Shown here: one piece after another, positions 1 to 11,405 of the stretch
How positions within the stretch are numbered: position 1 is the first letter of the stretch
How the letters are laid out: every line of letters starts with the position of its first letter
NCBI GenBank assembly: GCA_029216955.1
Contig: JANAVB010004000.1
Span: forward strand, 2,976,829 to 3,040,828
Source: Iris pallida
Taxonomy: Eukaryota; Streptophyta; Magnoliopsida; Asparagales; Iridaceae
Direction: 5' to 3'
DNA: 64,000 bases
Notes under the pieces: model-generated
Database searches by the model: none
Seen by the model: only the letters and a program-made list of their open reading frames with translations
Told to the model about the DNA's origin: nothing
Program-made: the position numbers and the translations under genes

Positions 1-1766
1 TAACAAAAACAAATAAAATAATAAAACAAAAATAAAAACAAACCAGAAAAGAAACTCTCTACTTTCTGTTGGCAGTATTTACTACCTCTGTTGTTGTTCT
101 TAATTTATAGGAAGAAGAGAGAAAAAGACTGTGAAAGTGCGAGAGAGAAAACCAATAGAGGGGGGAGATGGAGAAAGGGGAAGAGAGAGCAAGAACGGGA
201 GGAAGAGGAAAGGGAGTAGGGCCGAGAGGAGATGAGGGCGAGAGAGAGAGGATGAGAAGGGAAGAGGAGAGCGAAGACCGGGGAAGGAGAGGAAGACGAA
301 CGGAGGAAGGAGGAGACCCGGCTGTTCATTGCTCAACGGCGGAAAGGCTATGGCGACGGGGTGACGTTTGTCGGACGCTGCTAAGCGTCCTATCGCGAAA
401 GCGTGTGGCGGTTGCGGTCGTGCTCCAGTAACGCCAGGCTCGCCACTGGTCGACGTGTGCTCAGTGCATGGAGGGGATGTTGGGGATCCGATCGGCGGGC
501 ATGTGGCGGCGTGCGACGTCAGGTAAGTAGTTGTGAGATTTGGTGTTGGTGGTTTTTGTTGATGTGGCGATTTTGGTTTTTCGATGGTGGTGTTTGGTTG
601 GAGGCGGCAGATGTGGGCTGCCGCGACGGTGGCCACGGTGGGGGTGTTAGATGTTTGGCCGGGGAGTTGGGTGTTCATCGGTGATGTGGTGGGGAGTTAT
701 TGTGGAGGTGACGATGGTGGTGGTTAACTGGTGATGATGGCGGTGGTGGTGAAAGCGATGGCGGTGGTGATGTTGTGGTGGTAGAGGCAGGGGACATGTA
801 TGGTCGGGCAAGGGCCAAGGCTACTGGTATGGTGATGGGTGTGATGGCGAACGATGGTGGTTAATCGTGGTGCTGGCGATGGGCTCGGTTGCAGCCAAGG
901 AGGCGGCCAATCACTGGGAGGTGTCGATGGTTGTGTTGTTCGTGTCGGATGTCGAAACGGACACAGAAAGTAGGGGCTGTAGGAATTTTGATGTGTCCGG
1001 GTGTGTCGGACACGAGCAAAAAAGTGTAAATGTAAACATAAAAAGGGGTGGTAGACACAGATACGATGCACGTGGTTGTTGGTGGATGATGGTTTGTGGT
1101 ATATGAGAGAAATTAGGGGGGTGGTCCTCCTTATATAGGAGTTGGAACTCCTAATACGATAAGATGTAGGATTTTAGTAGATAAATCCTCTCATTTAATT
1201 TAAATCAAATAAAATATTTAAAATATAATTAATTAAATCTAAATAGGATATTTGATAACAATAATAATTTGAAGTAGTACTTAATATTTATCGACAATTT
1301 AAATCACATAAATTCAAATCCAAATCAAATAGCTTTTAAAACCGAAATTGATCCAATCATAATCTATTAGTGATTGCAATAATAATGTTTAAAGTAATAT
1401 TCGATCTTATAAAATAGTTTAAATAATCTTTTTATAAATGAATTACCAATTAATTGATACTAATAGATATTCCGAAACTACGTAAAGCATATAAATTCAA
1501 AAACAAAATAAATAATTTGATTATCATAATAATAAAGAATAATGTAAAGTATATGTATTTATAAATCCCAAAATTTTGACAAAAACCTTTTTATCGAAGA
1601 AGTAAATATAATTTTTAAATCATTTTAGAAACTACACTTTTTGGAATGCAGGAAAATAATAAAATATCTTTACAAGGTTTTTTTAAAGGAAAAAAAAGTA
1701 CTTCCACTATAATTATTTAAAATAAAATAATTTAAATTTTTTAAAATTTTGGGAAGAGGGGTTACA
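1..1766 (-). repeat. Partial LTR of Ty3/gypsy-type element E
   Basis: Read on the minus strand, the sequence starting at 1766 opens with TGTAACCC and continues into an AT-rich stretch that resembles the start of the D 3' LTR at 5974. A TATA-like TATATAAGGAGGACC lies at about 1123-1137 on the minus strand, close to TATATAAAGGGGTCC of the D LTR at 6314. Leftward of it comes a C-rich, His/Pro-codon-rich leader (about 1-1100), like the leaders of LTRs D and F. The other end of the LTR is outside the window. The open frames here (for example 100-678 minus) are low-complexity and not convincing genes. Assignment as an LTR is by similarity to D, so it is an inference. Confidence 0.6.
1131..1137 (-). 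promoter_or_regulatory. TATA-like box in LTR E
   Basis: TATATAA on the minus strand, followed by GGAGGACC. The same arrangement, with minor changes, sits in the D 3' LTR. It lies about 630 bp inside the LTR start and would mark its U3/R border. Confidence 0.4.
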
Positions 1767-3547
1767 CTTATACCCCAGGGAGCTACGCCCAACCTTCGCG
1801 CTTGTGCGCCGTTGGTGCAGTCTTTCGGCCGATCCCCTCTTCGCATGTTTCGAGCCCATGGTGAGCACTCCTCCTCTCTCTCTCTCTCTCCCTTGACCTC
1901 CCTCAAGACTTTTCTCTAATCTGTTCTCTCTCTGCTCGTAGATAGAGAATAGTGATATTGGGGTGGGTTTGAGGCTATAGGCCAAGGCCCAGTAAACCCT
2001 AAGGATTGGGCTTCAAGCCCATTATGCTATATCTTTTAGTTTTTAAGAAGACTTGTGGTTAATAGAAAATATGGAATCAGCATGTAGGCTTCAATAAATG
2101 GGCCAGAGCTGATTAAGTTTTCAGGTAAGTTAGTTGGATTTTATATGGTAAATGAAGAATTTTAGAGATTAATTATTGGACAGAAGTCTACAAAAGGATT
2201 GTTGGTTCAATAAATATTTTTGGGCTTTGGTTTCATTGGGCTTGCTCCTACATCTATTTTTAAATTTGGTTTAGAAGTACAAAATATATTATTATATTAT
2301 TTTCATGGTGTTTTAAAATATAGCTTTTAACCCAAAAAGTGTATTTGACAAAAGTAGGTTTTACCCTTAAGATGATTTTCTAGAATATTTATCTAAATAT
2401 TTTGACTAATAAAAATATAAATTTCAAATATTATAAATAATTTCCAAAATAGTTATATATATTTATTTATGCAATTCTCTTCGATTTTCATCTTGACCAT
2501 GACTTATTGCGTGTTTGCAATTCTTGCGAATTTAGACTTCTTATTATCAACCCTAGCTAATTGGACTGACCTAGACTCCATGAAATAGTATGTTCCACCA
2601 TTAGAGATCATGTTGTGACTTTTTTTAGCCTCTTAACCTATTTTGTGCCAACATGATCAAGTCACATGTCGATTGCAACTTAACTCGAGCCAAGTAGACT
2701 ATTTGCTTTATGTTCTTAGTTCATTATAAATGTTATACATACCATATTTCCAGTTAGTATACAGTTTGAGGCACGATTGTGACACGATAATACTTGTTAT
2801 ACCATGACTGTTATTATTGTTATTGTTTAGTGAGTCAAGAAGGGAAATGCTCAGTAGGTATGTGAACAAACCCCAGTTATTATTATTGTGGATAGCTAAG
2901 TCATACAACTCACGTATGGGTTAGCCGTACCTTTTTATTGTGGATAGTCATCTATATGATATGTCGTGTTAGCCCCGCCGTTCACATGTCGAAGGTATTT
3001 TACACACACTATCGGTTATTCTTATTGTTCACGTTCAATGTCCAGTTATCTTGTTTCTACATATTCTTGCGAGTGGATTTCTTGTTCGTGTTATTGTTTC
3101 CAGTTCATATACAAATTTCTTTATTGTTATATTGCATCTATGTTTGTCTTGCTTTATTTTGTGCTGAGTTACATTATTACAATAGGGTTGTATTTTACTT
3201 CTTTTCTGTCTGGATATGTTGCAGGCGACTTGTTATTTTTGCACCACGGATCTTTCTAGGGAGGTGGAACCATTTCGGAGGCCAATCTTAGATTCCAGAT
3301 AGATTAGGCAGTTCTTGGATTTAAATATTTAGCGAATTTTTTTCCAAATGTCATTTTGATGTATTATTGGATTTGTAAATAAAATAGTTATTGTGGATGA
3401 GCAAATAGATGAAATTATGATAAAATATTGTTTATTTGGTCTTGAGATTAATATTGAGGTCTAGACATAGTACTACCACTGATGCTGTGGCATACACTAG
3501 ACTTGGCCACGTATTTGTATTTCGAAAAGGGGGAGCGGATTGTGACA
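1767..3547 (+). repeat. 5' LTR remnant of element D
   Basis: From CTTATACCCC at 1767 the sequence aligns with the D 3' LTR from about 6841 (CTTACACCCC) and stays alignable to the terminal GTGACA at 3542-3547. Shared landmarks are the CCCATGGTGAGC motif (1857/6929), the GGCTTCAAGCCCATTATG segment and the long T-rich stretch before the end. The first ~870 bp of the LTR are displaced by LTR E. Open frames at 2938-3291 and 2966-3259 fall inside the LTR and are treated as non-coding. Confidence 0.75.
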
Positions 3548-3572
3548 AGTTTTTATGGTGGCCCATGCAGGT
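3548..3572 (+). other. Candidate primer-binding site of element D
   Basis: Immediately after the LTR end GTGACA comes a T-rich spacer and then TGGTGGCCCATGCAGG, which is also found at this place in elements A and B and, slightly changed, in C. It does not match the usual plant initiator-Met primer site TGGTATCAGAGC. The tRNA partner is not identified. Confidence 0.5.
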
Positions 3573-3809
3573 CTATTTTCGCAAATTTGTGCGACCTCGT
3601 AGTAGTACCTATATTAGTAGTACTACTGTGAGCATGATATTAGAAAGTGCTAATTCACAATTAGGAATTGATTTGATTTGTAAAAGAATGTCTAGGACCA
3701 GTGGTACAATAGGAAGTCCTTACTTAATTTGACCGTTTGGGTAGTTAAGGTTGCTACATAGGCTCTATGATTAAGGTAGGAATATATTGAATTCTAAAAT
3801 AAACCCTAA

Positions 3810-5001
3810 GGGGGCGTTTGGTATGTGGAATACTATATGGTCGGGAATTCTATATTCCCGGGAATTAAATTCCCTGGAAAATTATATTCCCATGTTTGGT
3901 GACAATATAAATATTCCCGATAAAAAAATAATAATAATAACGAAAAAAATGAACAAATATAAAAAAGGGGTAAAAACGACAAAAAATCGGTAAAAACGAA
4001 AAAAAATGGTAAAAACGACAAAAAATCGGTAAAAACGATAAAATAACAAAAAACGACAAAAACGATGAAAAACGACAAAAAATCGGTTAAAATGACAAAA
4101 ATGACCAAAAAGCGACAAAAATATTTAAACGACAAAAAAATAATAAAAAAGGGTAAAAACAACAAAAATAACCAAAACTCGACAAAAATGACATAAAATC
4201 GGTAAAAACGACAAAAAAATCAAAATGCGGCAAAAACGTCAAAAAAAACAACAACAAAATTGGTTAAAACAACAAAAATCGGTTAAAACAACAAAAAAAT
4301 TTGTTAAAACGAAAAAAAACCAAGAAGCGACAAAAACGAAAAATAATCGATAAAAACGACAAAAAAGGACAAAAAATCGGTTAAAATGACAAAAAATCGG
4401 TTAAAACGACAAAAAATAACCAAAAAGCGACAAAAACGACAAAAAAATCGGTAAAAGCGAGAAAATAAGCGAGAAAAATGACAAAAAAGGACATAAAATC
4501 AGTAAAAATGACCAAAAAGCGACAAAAAACGACTAAAAATCGGTAAAACAACAAAAAAAAAGCTACAAAAACGACAAAAATGAACAAAAAAAAGCGAAAA
4601 AAAGGACAAAATTTGGGTAAAAATGACAAAAATAATCAAAAAGTGACAAAAAAGACAAAAAATGGGTAAAAACGACAAAAAACTGCTTAAAACGACAAAA
4701 ATGGTAAAAAAGACAAATAATGACAAAAAAGCGATAAAAATGATAAAAAAGAAAAAATGTTCAAGAATAATCAAAATTGATCAAAAAAAAGAAAAAATTT
4801 AGACAATTTTTTTTTTGCCCGGACAAAAAAAATGCCCGCCTATTCTCAAGGGATAGAATTTCCATATTTTGTGGGTAAACTATTTATCCGGGTATTTATA
4901 ATTCCCGGAAATAAATTTTTTATAAGCAAAACAAACGTAGTAATAGATTCTCATCTCAAATTTTTTCGGGAATAAAAAAATACCGCGTACCAAACGCCCC
5001 C
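3810..5001. mobile_element. PIF/Harbinger-type MITE with internal tandem array
   Basis: Perfect 14-bp terminal inverted repeats GGGGGCGTTTGGTA and TACCAAACGCCCCC bound a 1,192-bp segment. Both sides carry the trinucleotide TAA (3807-3809 and 5002-5004). A 3-bp TAA/TTA target duplication and G-rich ends with GTTTGG are typical of PIF/Harbinger (Tourist-like) elements. The inside, about 3950-4760, is a degenerate A-rich array built on AAAAACGACAAAAAATCGGT-like units, which explains the Phe-rich minus-strand frames there. No transposase is encoded, so it is non-autonomous. Confidence 0.85.
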
Positions 5002-5973
5002 TAATAGATAGATTTGGGAAATTTTTATAGCAGGTTATACTCTTGTGTTTTAATACAATTATAGGATCAAGGGTGGGTAGACTAGTCGCTTGGTAAATTA
5101 GGACTTCCTAGGATTCAATCCCTAATTTTGATAATTTGTTCAAATTTTTAGAAGCTCCTTTGAAAATTCATATAGATAAAGTTGAGAGAATATTCAATAA
5201 CTTACTATGGCAAGGCATATGCGTACTGCAGTCATTTATCTGAATAATGAAGACTGTGGGTTCACTGCAGCCAGCAACGCACTGACGAGGCATGACCCCA
5301 AAGTTGAAGTAATTTTAGGTATGCATAAGTTTTCAAATATTATTACAACTATGTCCTAATTGCATTATTTGATCCTTTGAGTTATTATGTCAATATTGGA
5401 TAAAGTTGATAGAGTATTCGATGCCTATCATTATTTGAGTCATGAAACCAAGAGTTTACTGCAGCCAGATGTACACCAGTGGGGCATGGATTCTCGGTAA
5501 CGTCTTCAGATATATATATGGATTTCGGATACTATAAAGACTATATCCTTCTGGCATACGACTTTTGATTTTCATGGTTCATAAATTCCTGCACTCTCAT
5601 TTATTTCTTATCTTTTTATTCTCAAATTGTCATTTGGTTTCCTACTAATCATTTAAACCTATTTTGATTCCATTACACAAGATTCATAATTGTATTTAGA
5701 TTTTGATTATATGATCGCGCCTAAATAATTTTGGTTAAACAATTAATCGTGTCGAAACGATTTTAATTTTGATTATTCTTAAACGATTTCGATCATGACT
5801 AAACCCTTTTGACTATAATCTTGATCGTGCCAAATCACATGTTTTATTATGTTTTGATTCTATTTGCGATTATGCTTGTCATAAATCATATCATTTTTTT
5901 TATATTATATAGTTGTGACCTAATCATACAATTTGAAATTTCAAGGACGAAAATTTTCTAAGCTGGATAGATT

Positions 5974-8435
5974 TGTAACCCATGTTCCCAGATTTTTCAA
6001 AACTTTTATTTTTTTATTTATTTTTTTAGATATTTATATTGGAATATAAATTTTCTTTGAATTTAACTTTTTTATATATTTTGGCAAAAAAAGATTGGCG
6101 ATATTATTTTAAATAAGATCTTATATTTATAATATAATTCTAGAATTATTAATTTATTATTATCATTTATTTTTAAGGTGTGAATTTATAAATCTATTTT
6201 AGATATTATTTAAATTGTGTTGTCATCAATTAATGGATTGAGATTTTATCAATATTGATTTAAATCTTTGGTAAGATTTATACCCAATCCTTATTTATGT
6301 AGGAATATCAACCTATATAAAGGGGTCCTCATTTTTTTTTCTCCATAAAATTCCTCAACCCAATACTTATTGCATGCGTCCACACAATACCTTCCATCGA
6401 TCGAATTCCATTCCCTTCGTGTCCGAACAACAGGACAAGATTCAACCAAAAAATTTCCAGAAAATCTAAAACCCTAACCCTAAGCAGTCCTCATCCACTG
6501 CCGACGAGCCACCCTTCGTTGAACAGCGTTGTCCTGGATCATCTTTGTTCGTCTCGACCCAGTACTCAACCCCGTCCCTGCACGACATCTTTATGTTGGA
6601 CCGCCACCACCCTCACGCCACCACCAACTCCACTCCTCCTGACCCCAACTCCTCGCCCACCCAACCGCTCTTCACAAAACCCTATTGCGACCACAACCTC
6701 TGCTACTTGTACTAAACCCAGCCACCACTATGGCCACCGTGCCTCCCTAACCCATCGCCACAATTGTAGCTACGCCGATAGCCAACATCGACTCGGCTGC
6801 CCAGATCTGCGTGACCACCGCGCTCGCCGCCACCAAAGCCTTACACCCCGGCGAGCTACGCCCAGCCTCTGTGCCTACGCGCCGCCAGTACAGTCTTTCG
6901 ACCGATCCCATCTCCGCCAGTGTCGAGCCCATGGTGAGCGCTCCTTATCTATCTCTCCCCCCCCACAACACCCCTCAAACCCTTTCTCTGATCTGTTCTC
7001 TCTCTGCTCTGGGTGGAAAACAGTGATATAGGGGTTGGTTTGAGGTTATGGGCCAAGGCTCAGGAAACCCTAAGGATTAGGCTTCAAGCCCATTATGTTA
7101 TATCTTTTAGTTTTTAAGAAGACTTATAGTTAATAGAAAATCTGTAATCAGCGTGTAAGCTTCACTAATGGGCTAGAGCTGATTCGGTTTTTAGGTAAAT
7201 TAGTTGGATTTTATATGGTAAATAAAGAATTTTGGAGATTAATTATTGGACCGAAGTCAACAAAAGTATTGTTGGTTCAATAAATATTTTTGGGCTTTTA
7301 TGTCATTGCTTGGTCCTAAATCTATTTTTAAATTTGATTTAGAAGTCTAAAATATATTATTGTATTATTTTTATGTTATTTTAAAATATAGCTTTTGACC
7401 CAAAAAGTGTATTTGACAAAAGTAGGTTTTACCCTTAAGATGATTTTCTAGAATATTTATCTAAATATTTTAACTAATACAAATATAGTTTTCAAATATT
7501 ACAAATAATTGCCAAAATAGTTATATATATATTTGTTTATTGCAATTCTTTTTCGATTTCCATCTTGATCATGACTAATCATGCGGTCCTAATTCTTCAA
7601 GTCACACGTCGACTGCATTATAAATGCGATTCCTTACCATGTTTCCAGTTATTATCCAGTTTGAGACTTGATTGTGACATGATATGACTTGTTATACCAT
7701 GATTGTTAAATTTTTTTATTGTTTAGTGAGTCGGAAGGAGAAATGCTCAGTAGATATGTGAATAAACCCGAGTTATCGTTATTATGGATAGTTAAGTCAA
7801 GTATGAGTTAGCCGTACCTTTTTATTGTAGATAGCCATCTATATGATGTGTCGTATTAGTCCAGCCGTTCACATGTCGAAAGGTATTTCACACACACTGT
7901 CGGTTTGTCTTATTGTTTACATTCAATGTCCAGTTATCTTGTTTATATATATTCTTGCCAGTGGTTTTCTTGTTCGTGTTATTATTTTCAGTTCATATAC
8001 ATGTTCCTTTATTGTTATATTGCATCTCTATTTGTCTAACTTTATTTTGTGCTGAATTATATTATTGTAATTGGGTTGTATTTTGCTTCTTTTCTGATTG
8101 GATATGTTGTAGGTGACTTGCTATTTTTGCACCATGGATCTTTCTGGAGAGGTAGAGTCATTTCGGAGGCCAATGTTAGATTCCAGATAGATTAGGTAGT
8201 TCTTCGATTTAAATATTTAGCGAGTTTGTTCCCAAATATTATTTTAATGTATTATTGGATTTATAAATAGAATAGTTATTATAAATGAGCAAATAGATAA
8301 AATTATGATAAAATATCGTTTATTTGGTTTTGAGATTAATATGGAGGTCTAGACATTGTACTACCATCGATGCTGCGGCGTAGGCTGAACTTTACCATGT
8401 AGTCGTATTCTGAAAAGTAGGAACGGATCGTGATA
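5974..8435 (+). repeat. 3' LTR of element D
   Basis: A full-length LTR of 2,462 bp running from TGTAAC at 5974 to GTGATA at 8430-8435, the latter a one-base variant of GTGACA at the end of the 5' copy. It holds an AT-rich U3, a TATA box at 6314, a C-rich leader with ACCCTAACCC at about 6470, and a long U5-like part that aligns with 1767-3547. The open frame 6519-7031 is a Pro/Thr/Ser-rich reading of the leader and is not supported as a protein. Confidence 0.8.
6314..6323 (+). promoter_or_regulatory. TATA box of D 3' LTR
   Basis: TATATAAAGG lies 340 bp from the LTR start, followed by T/C-rich sequence and a C-rich leader. It is conserved on the minus strand of LTR E. Confidence 0.5.
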
Positions 8436-8635
8436 GCTATAGTCAAGCAAATACTTTATTTTGTTCTTTTTGGCAACTTACAATAGAAGGGGCATGTTAT
8501 TCAGGTTTATAGAGCTTATAAGGAAATGGAATGTTCTGGGCGCACATATGAAAGAAAAGTTAGGAAGATGCTGCAAAATGCCTTAATTTTGCTTTACTTG
8601 ACATATAATAGAAACTACTTCATTCTTATATATTT

Positions 8636-8842
8636 GGGTCGGTCGGGTCGGGCCGGACTTCGAAGCGGGCCGGGTCGGGCCTATCTTATGGGCCAATATA
8701 CACGGCCCGATACGACCCAATATACGAGGCCGGACCAGCCAGGAGCCACAATTAGTCGTGTCGGGCTGGCACATGGGCCAATTTTTCGAGCCGGGCTCGT
8801 GTCATACTTGCTGGACCGGCCTGGCCCAATTGACAGGTCTGT
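8636..8842. repeat. GC-rich hAT-like MITE fragment
   Basis: A sharp GC-rich island made of GGGTCGGGCC-type words in an AT-rich neighbourhood, ending in TTGACAGGTCTG. That end is the complement of CAGACCTGTCAA, a terminal sequence common in plant hAT MITEs. The matching left end is not found, so it is probably truncated. The family call is from memory of such elements and is tentative. Confidence 0.4.
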
Positions 8843-9919
8843 AGCCAACCGAAAATATCAAACTTCGTTTACACCTTTTAAAACTAAAATAATCTAAAAT
8901 GTTCCATACATTATATCTATTTATTAAAGAATAGATAAAACACATTTAAAAGAAACTTTTAAGACTTGAACTGAAAATCTTCAAGACGTTGAACTAGTTT
9001 TCATTGAGTTGGACGAGCTTCGAAGGCCTCTGAATATCCTTCTCCCTCCCAGTACCTATTGGGATGTGGGTCAGTACATTATGGAATGCATTGGTTAGCG
9101 GTATCAACCCGACTCACCTAAATCGACACAATAATCATGTAAAATCACACAATTATTATTATATTCTCTTTCTACTTGTTTAGGTTGTTTTTAACAACTC
9201 GTAATAGGAACATAAAACGTGTAGAAAATATTACTTATACAGTGATTCTTACATACAGCCGACTATTCATCCTGTAATAACAAGGATTAAAACAATATGC
9301 ATATATTGTTTTTATAATTCATTTTCTACAAGAATTATTATTAGCATGCGAATTAACTATATGATGGTCCATGTGTGACTTCCCATAATTAGAAATTGGG
9401 ATGTACTTGCCTATCGATCTCTCTAATAGATAGGACATCCCCTAATCACAATGATGTACAAGCTTTAGGGTGTCTCATCTCTCCTAGGCCGACACGATTT
9501 CGGTGTTCAGGAGATCGTTCGAGACTAGAAAGAGAAAATAGGGTATTAGACTATTTTAGGTAGTAGTTATAATTATATTTCTTTGACGGTATACTGTAAG
9601 CCCATGTCCGTATTTCCATTATTGGTATTTTTATTTGTCTATATGAAACATTAAGAGAAATTATAAATTAAATACTCTAAATTATAATATAGACAAATAA
9701 AAAAGAAAGGAGTAATTAGGATATAATGATAATTAGAAAGACATTGATATAATATAACTAAATTTTAATTAGTATAATTATACTAGTTGATGATCTATAT
9801 TTATGTTATTGGTGATTAATAATTTTACTAATAAAGTATTAAAAAATACAAATGAGATTGTAATATATAAAGATATCCAAAAATCTTTAATAGACAAAAG
9901 GGATATTAGGGGTTCAAAT

Positions 9920-10070
9920 AATAGTTTAAATTAGGGTTTGGGCCTCCAAAATGCCCGATGTTAGTATTTGGACCTTAAAATCACTGTTCACTTGCCTATG
10001 TGAGCAGTGATTTTAAGACCCAAATACTAACATCGGGCATTTTGAGACCCAAACTCTAATATTAACTATT
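9920..10070. repeat. 151-bp foldback (palindromic) MITE-like element
   Basis: The left arm from AATAGTTTAAATTAGGG to AAAATCACTG is mirrored by the right arm ending CTCTAATATTAACTATT, with a short centre near 9988-10010. The whole segment can fold into one hairpin of about 70 bp per arm with few mismatches. No clear target duplication was identified. Confidence 0.75.
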
Positions 10071-10178
10071 ATGTGATACCATATTACTAAATAACCCATT
10101 AATAATGATAATAATATAAAGAGAATGATAAAAAATATGAATCAAATATCCTTATCTTTTATTTTAAAATCCTAATCC

Positions 10179-10181
<3 letters not shown>

Positions 10182-10248
<67 letters not shown>
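10182..10248. repeat. TA microsatellite, left side of element A
   Basis: Uninterrupted (TA)n directly abutting the 5' LTR of element A. It continues after the 3' LTR at 20909, so A inserted within one TA tract. Confidence 0.95.
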
Positions 10249-10251
<3 letters not shown>

Positions 10252-11000
10252 CACCTTCATTTCCCGTATTTCTCGTATTTCGTATTTATACTCGTATCTG
10301 GATTTTGGCATGTATTTTTTTTATTTTTCTCAACTTGTGGAATTTCGATATTTCTCGTATTTTGGGTTTTTGGCATGGCTCGGTTTTATTGGGTTGGTTC
10401 GGTTTGGTTTGGTTTATAGGTTTTGGAACACCTTAACCTACACTCCACCCTCAACACACCACATCCCATCCCCTTTATATTCCCCACCTACCACTCTCTC
10501 TCTTCATTACCACCACCATTTATTTCCTTCTTCTTCTTCTTCTCCTTCCTCTACGTAACTCTCCCAACCCTAGGCAAGTGCATCTTGCCACTACATGAGA
10601 ACCCACTTTTATTTATCCATTTGCTAGATTAGGACATGGTGACCAACATTAGTTCTTGGCATTTTGTGATTTGGAGTCTCCATTGTTCTAGATCTAGGTT
10701 TTTTCTATTTTTGGATTTTGCATGGTTTGAGCTACTTGGTTGGATTTTCTTGGGTTTTGATGTTTCCATGTGGAAGAGCATTCAGTTTCACTCCAGTTGG
10801 AGCTTTGGAAATCCGAATTTGGAGTTCGGATGACCAAGTTATGAATTTTGAACCTTTGGTTCAGCCATGGTGTTCTTGCTGTTTGGAGAAGACAGTAGGC
10901 AGTGTGCAGAGCTGTTTAGCTTACGCACACTGAGCTGCACGCGCTCTTTAGCGTGTATACGCAGACTTGGGTACGCTTCCTGTTGGAAGCGTGTCTCCTT

Positions 11001-11405
11001 GAGCGTGCGTGACTTTTCACCTACGCTGCTCTCTGTAGCGTGCGTGACTTTTCACCTACGCTTCTCTCAGCGTGCGTGACTTTTCACCTACGCTGCTCTC
11101 TCAGCGTGTGTGACTTTTCACCTATGCTGCTCTCTGAAGCGTGCGTGACTTTTCACCTACGCTGCTCTCCTTGAGCGTGCGTGACTTTTCACCTACGCTG
11201 CTCTCTGAAGCGTGCGTGACTTTTCACCTACGCTGCTCTTTCAGCGTGCGTGACTTTTCACCTACGCTGCTCTCTGTAGCGTGCGTGACTTTTCACCTAC
11301 GCTGCTCTCTGAAACGTGCGTGACTTTTCACCTACGCTGCTCTCTGTAGCGTGCGTGACTTTTCACCTACGCTGCTCTCATGCGTGCGTGACTTTTCGCG
11401 TACGC
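11001..11405 (+). repeat. Tandem array in A 5' LTR
   Basis: About 12 copies of a 31-38-bp unit with the core GCGTGCGTGACTTTTCACC followed by TACGCTGCTCTC. The spacer between cores varies (CTGTA, CTGAA, CTTGA, none). The sister array in the 3' LTR has about 13 units. Confidence 0.95.

Larger units (their letters stand above)
1767..8435 (+). mobile_element. Gene-less LTR retrotransposon D, 5' truncated in window
   Basis: Two long direct repeats (1767-3547 and 5974-8435) flank an internal region of about 2.4 kb. The internal region begins with the same primer-site motif as elements A, B and C and ends with an AGGACGAAAATTTTC/AAG purine-type context just before TGTAAC. No gag, protease, RT or integrase motif is visible in the internal region in any frame. 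About half of it is a nested MITE. This fits a non-autonomous LTR element dependent on proteins from relatives such as A, B or C. The left part of the 5' LTR is missing because element E sits there, so no target duplication can be checked. Confidence 0.7.
8436..10181. other. Gene-free interval with small repeats
   Basis: No credible coding region is visible. It holds a GC-rich hAT-like fragment at 8636-8842 and a palindromic element at 9920-10070 (listed separately). The remainder is AT-rich unique-looking sequence. Confidence 0.6.

Noticed and set aside
100..1071. Long Pro/Ser/His-rich minus-strand frames near the left edge
   Set aside because: Low-complexity leader of LTR E; several frames are open at once and no domain is seen.
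3833..4774. Phe-rich minus-strand frames resembling membrane proteins
   Set aside because: Produced by the A-rich tandem array inside the PIF/Harbinger MITE.
6519..7031. 170-residue plus-strand frame
   Set aside because: Lies in the C-rich leader of the D 3' LTR; composition explains the openness.
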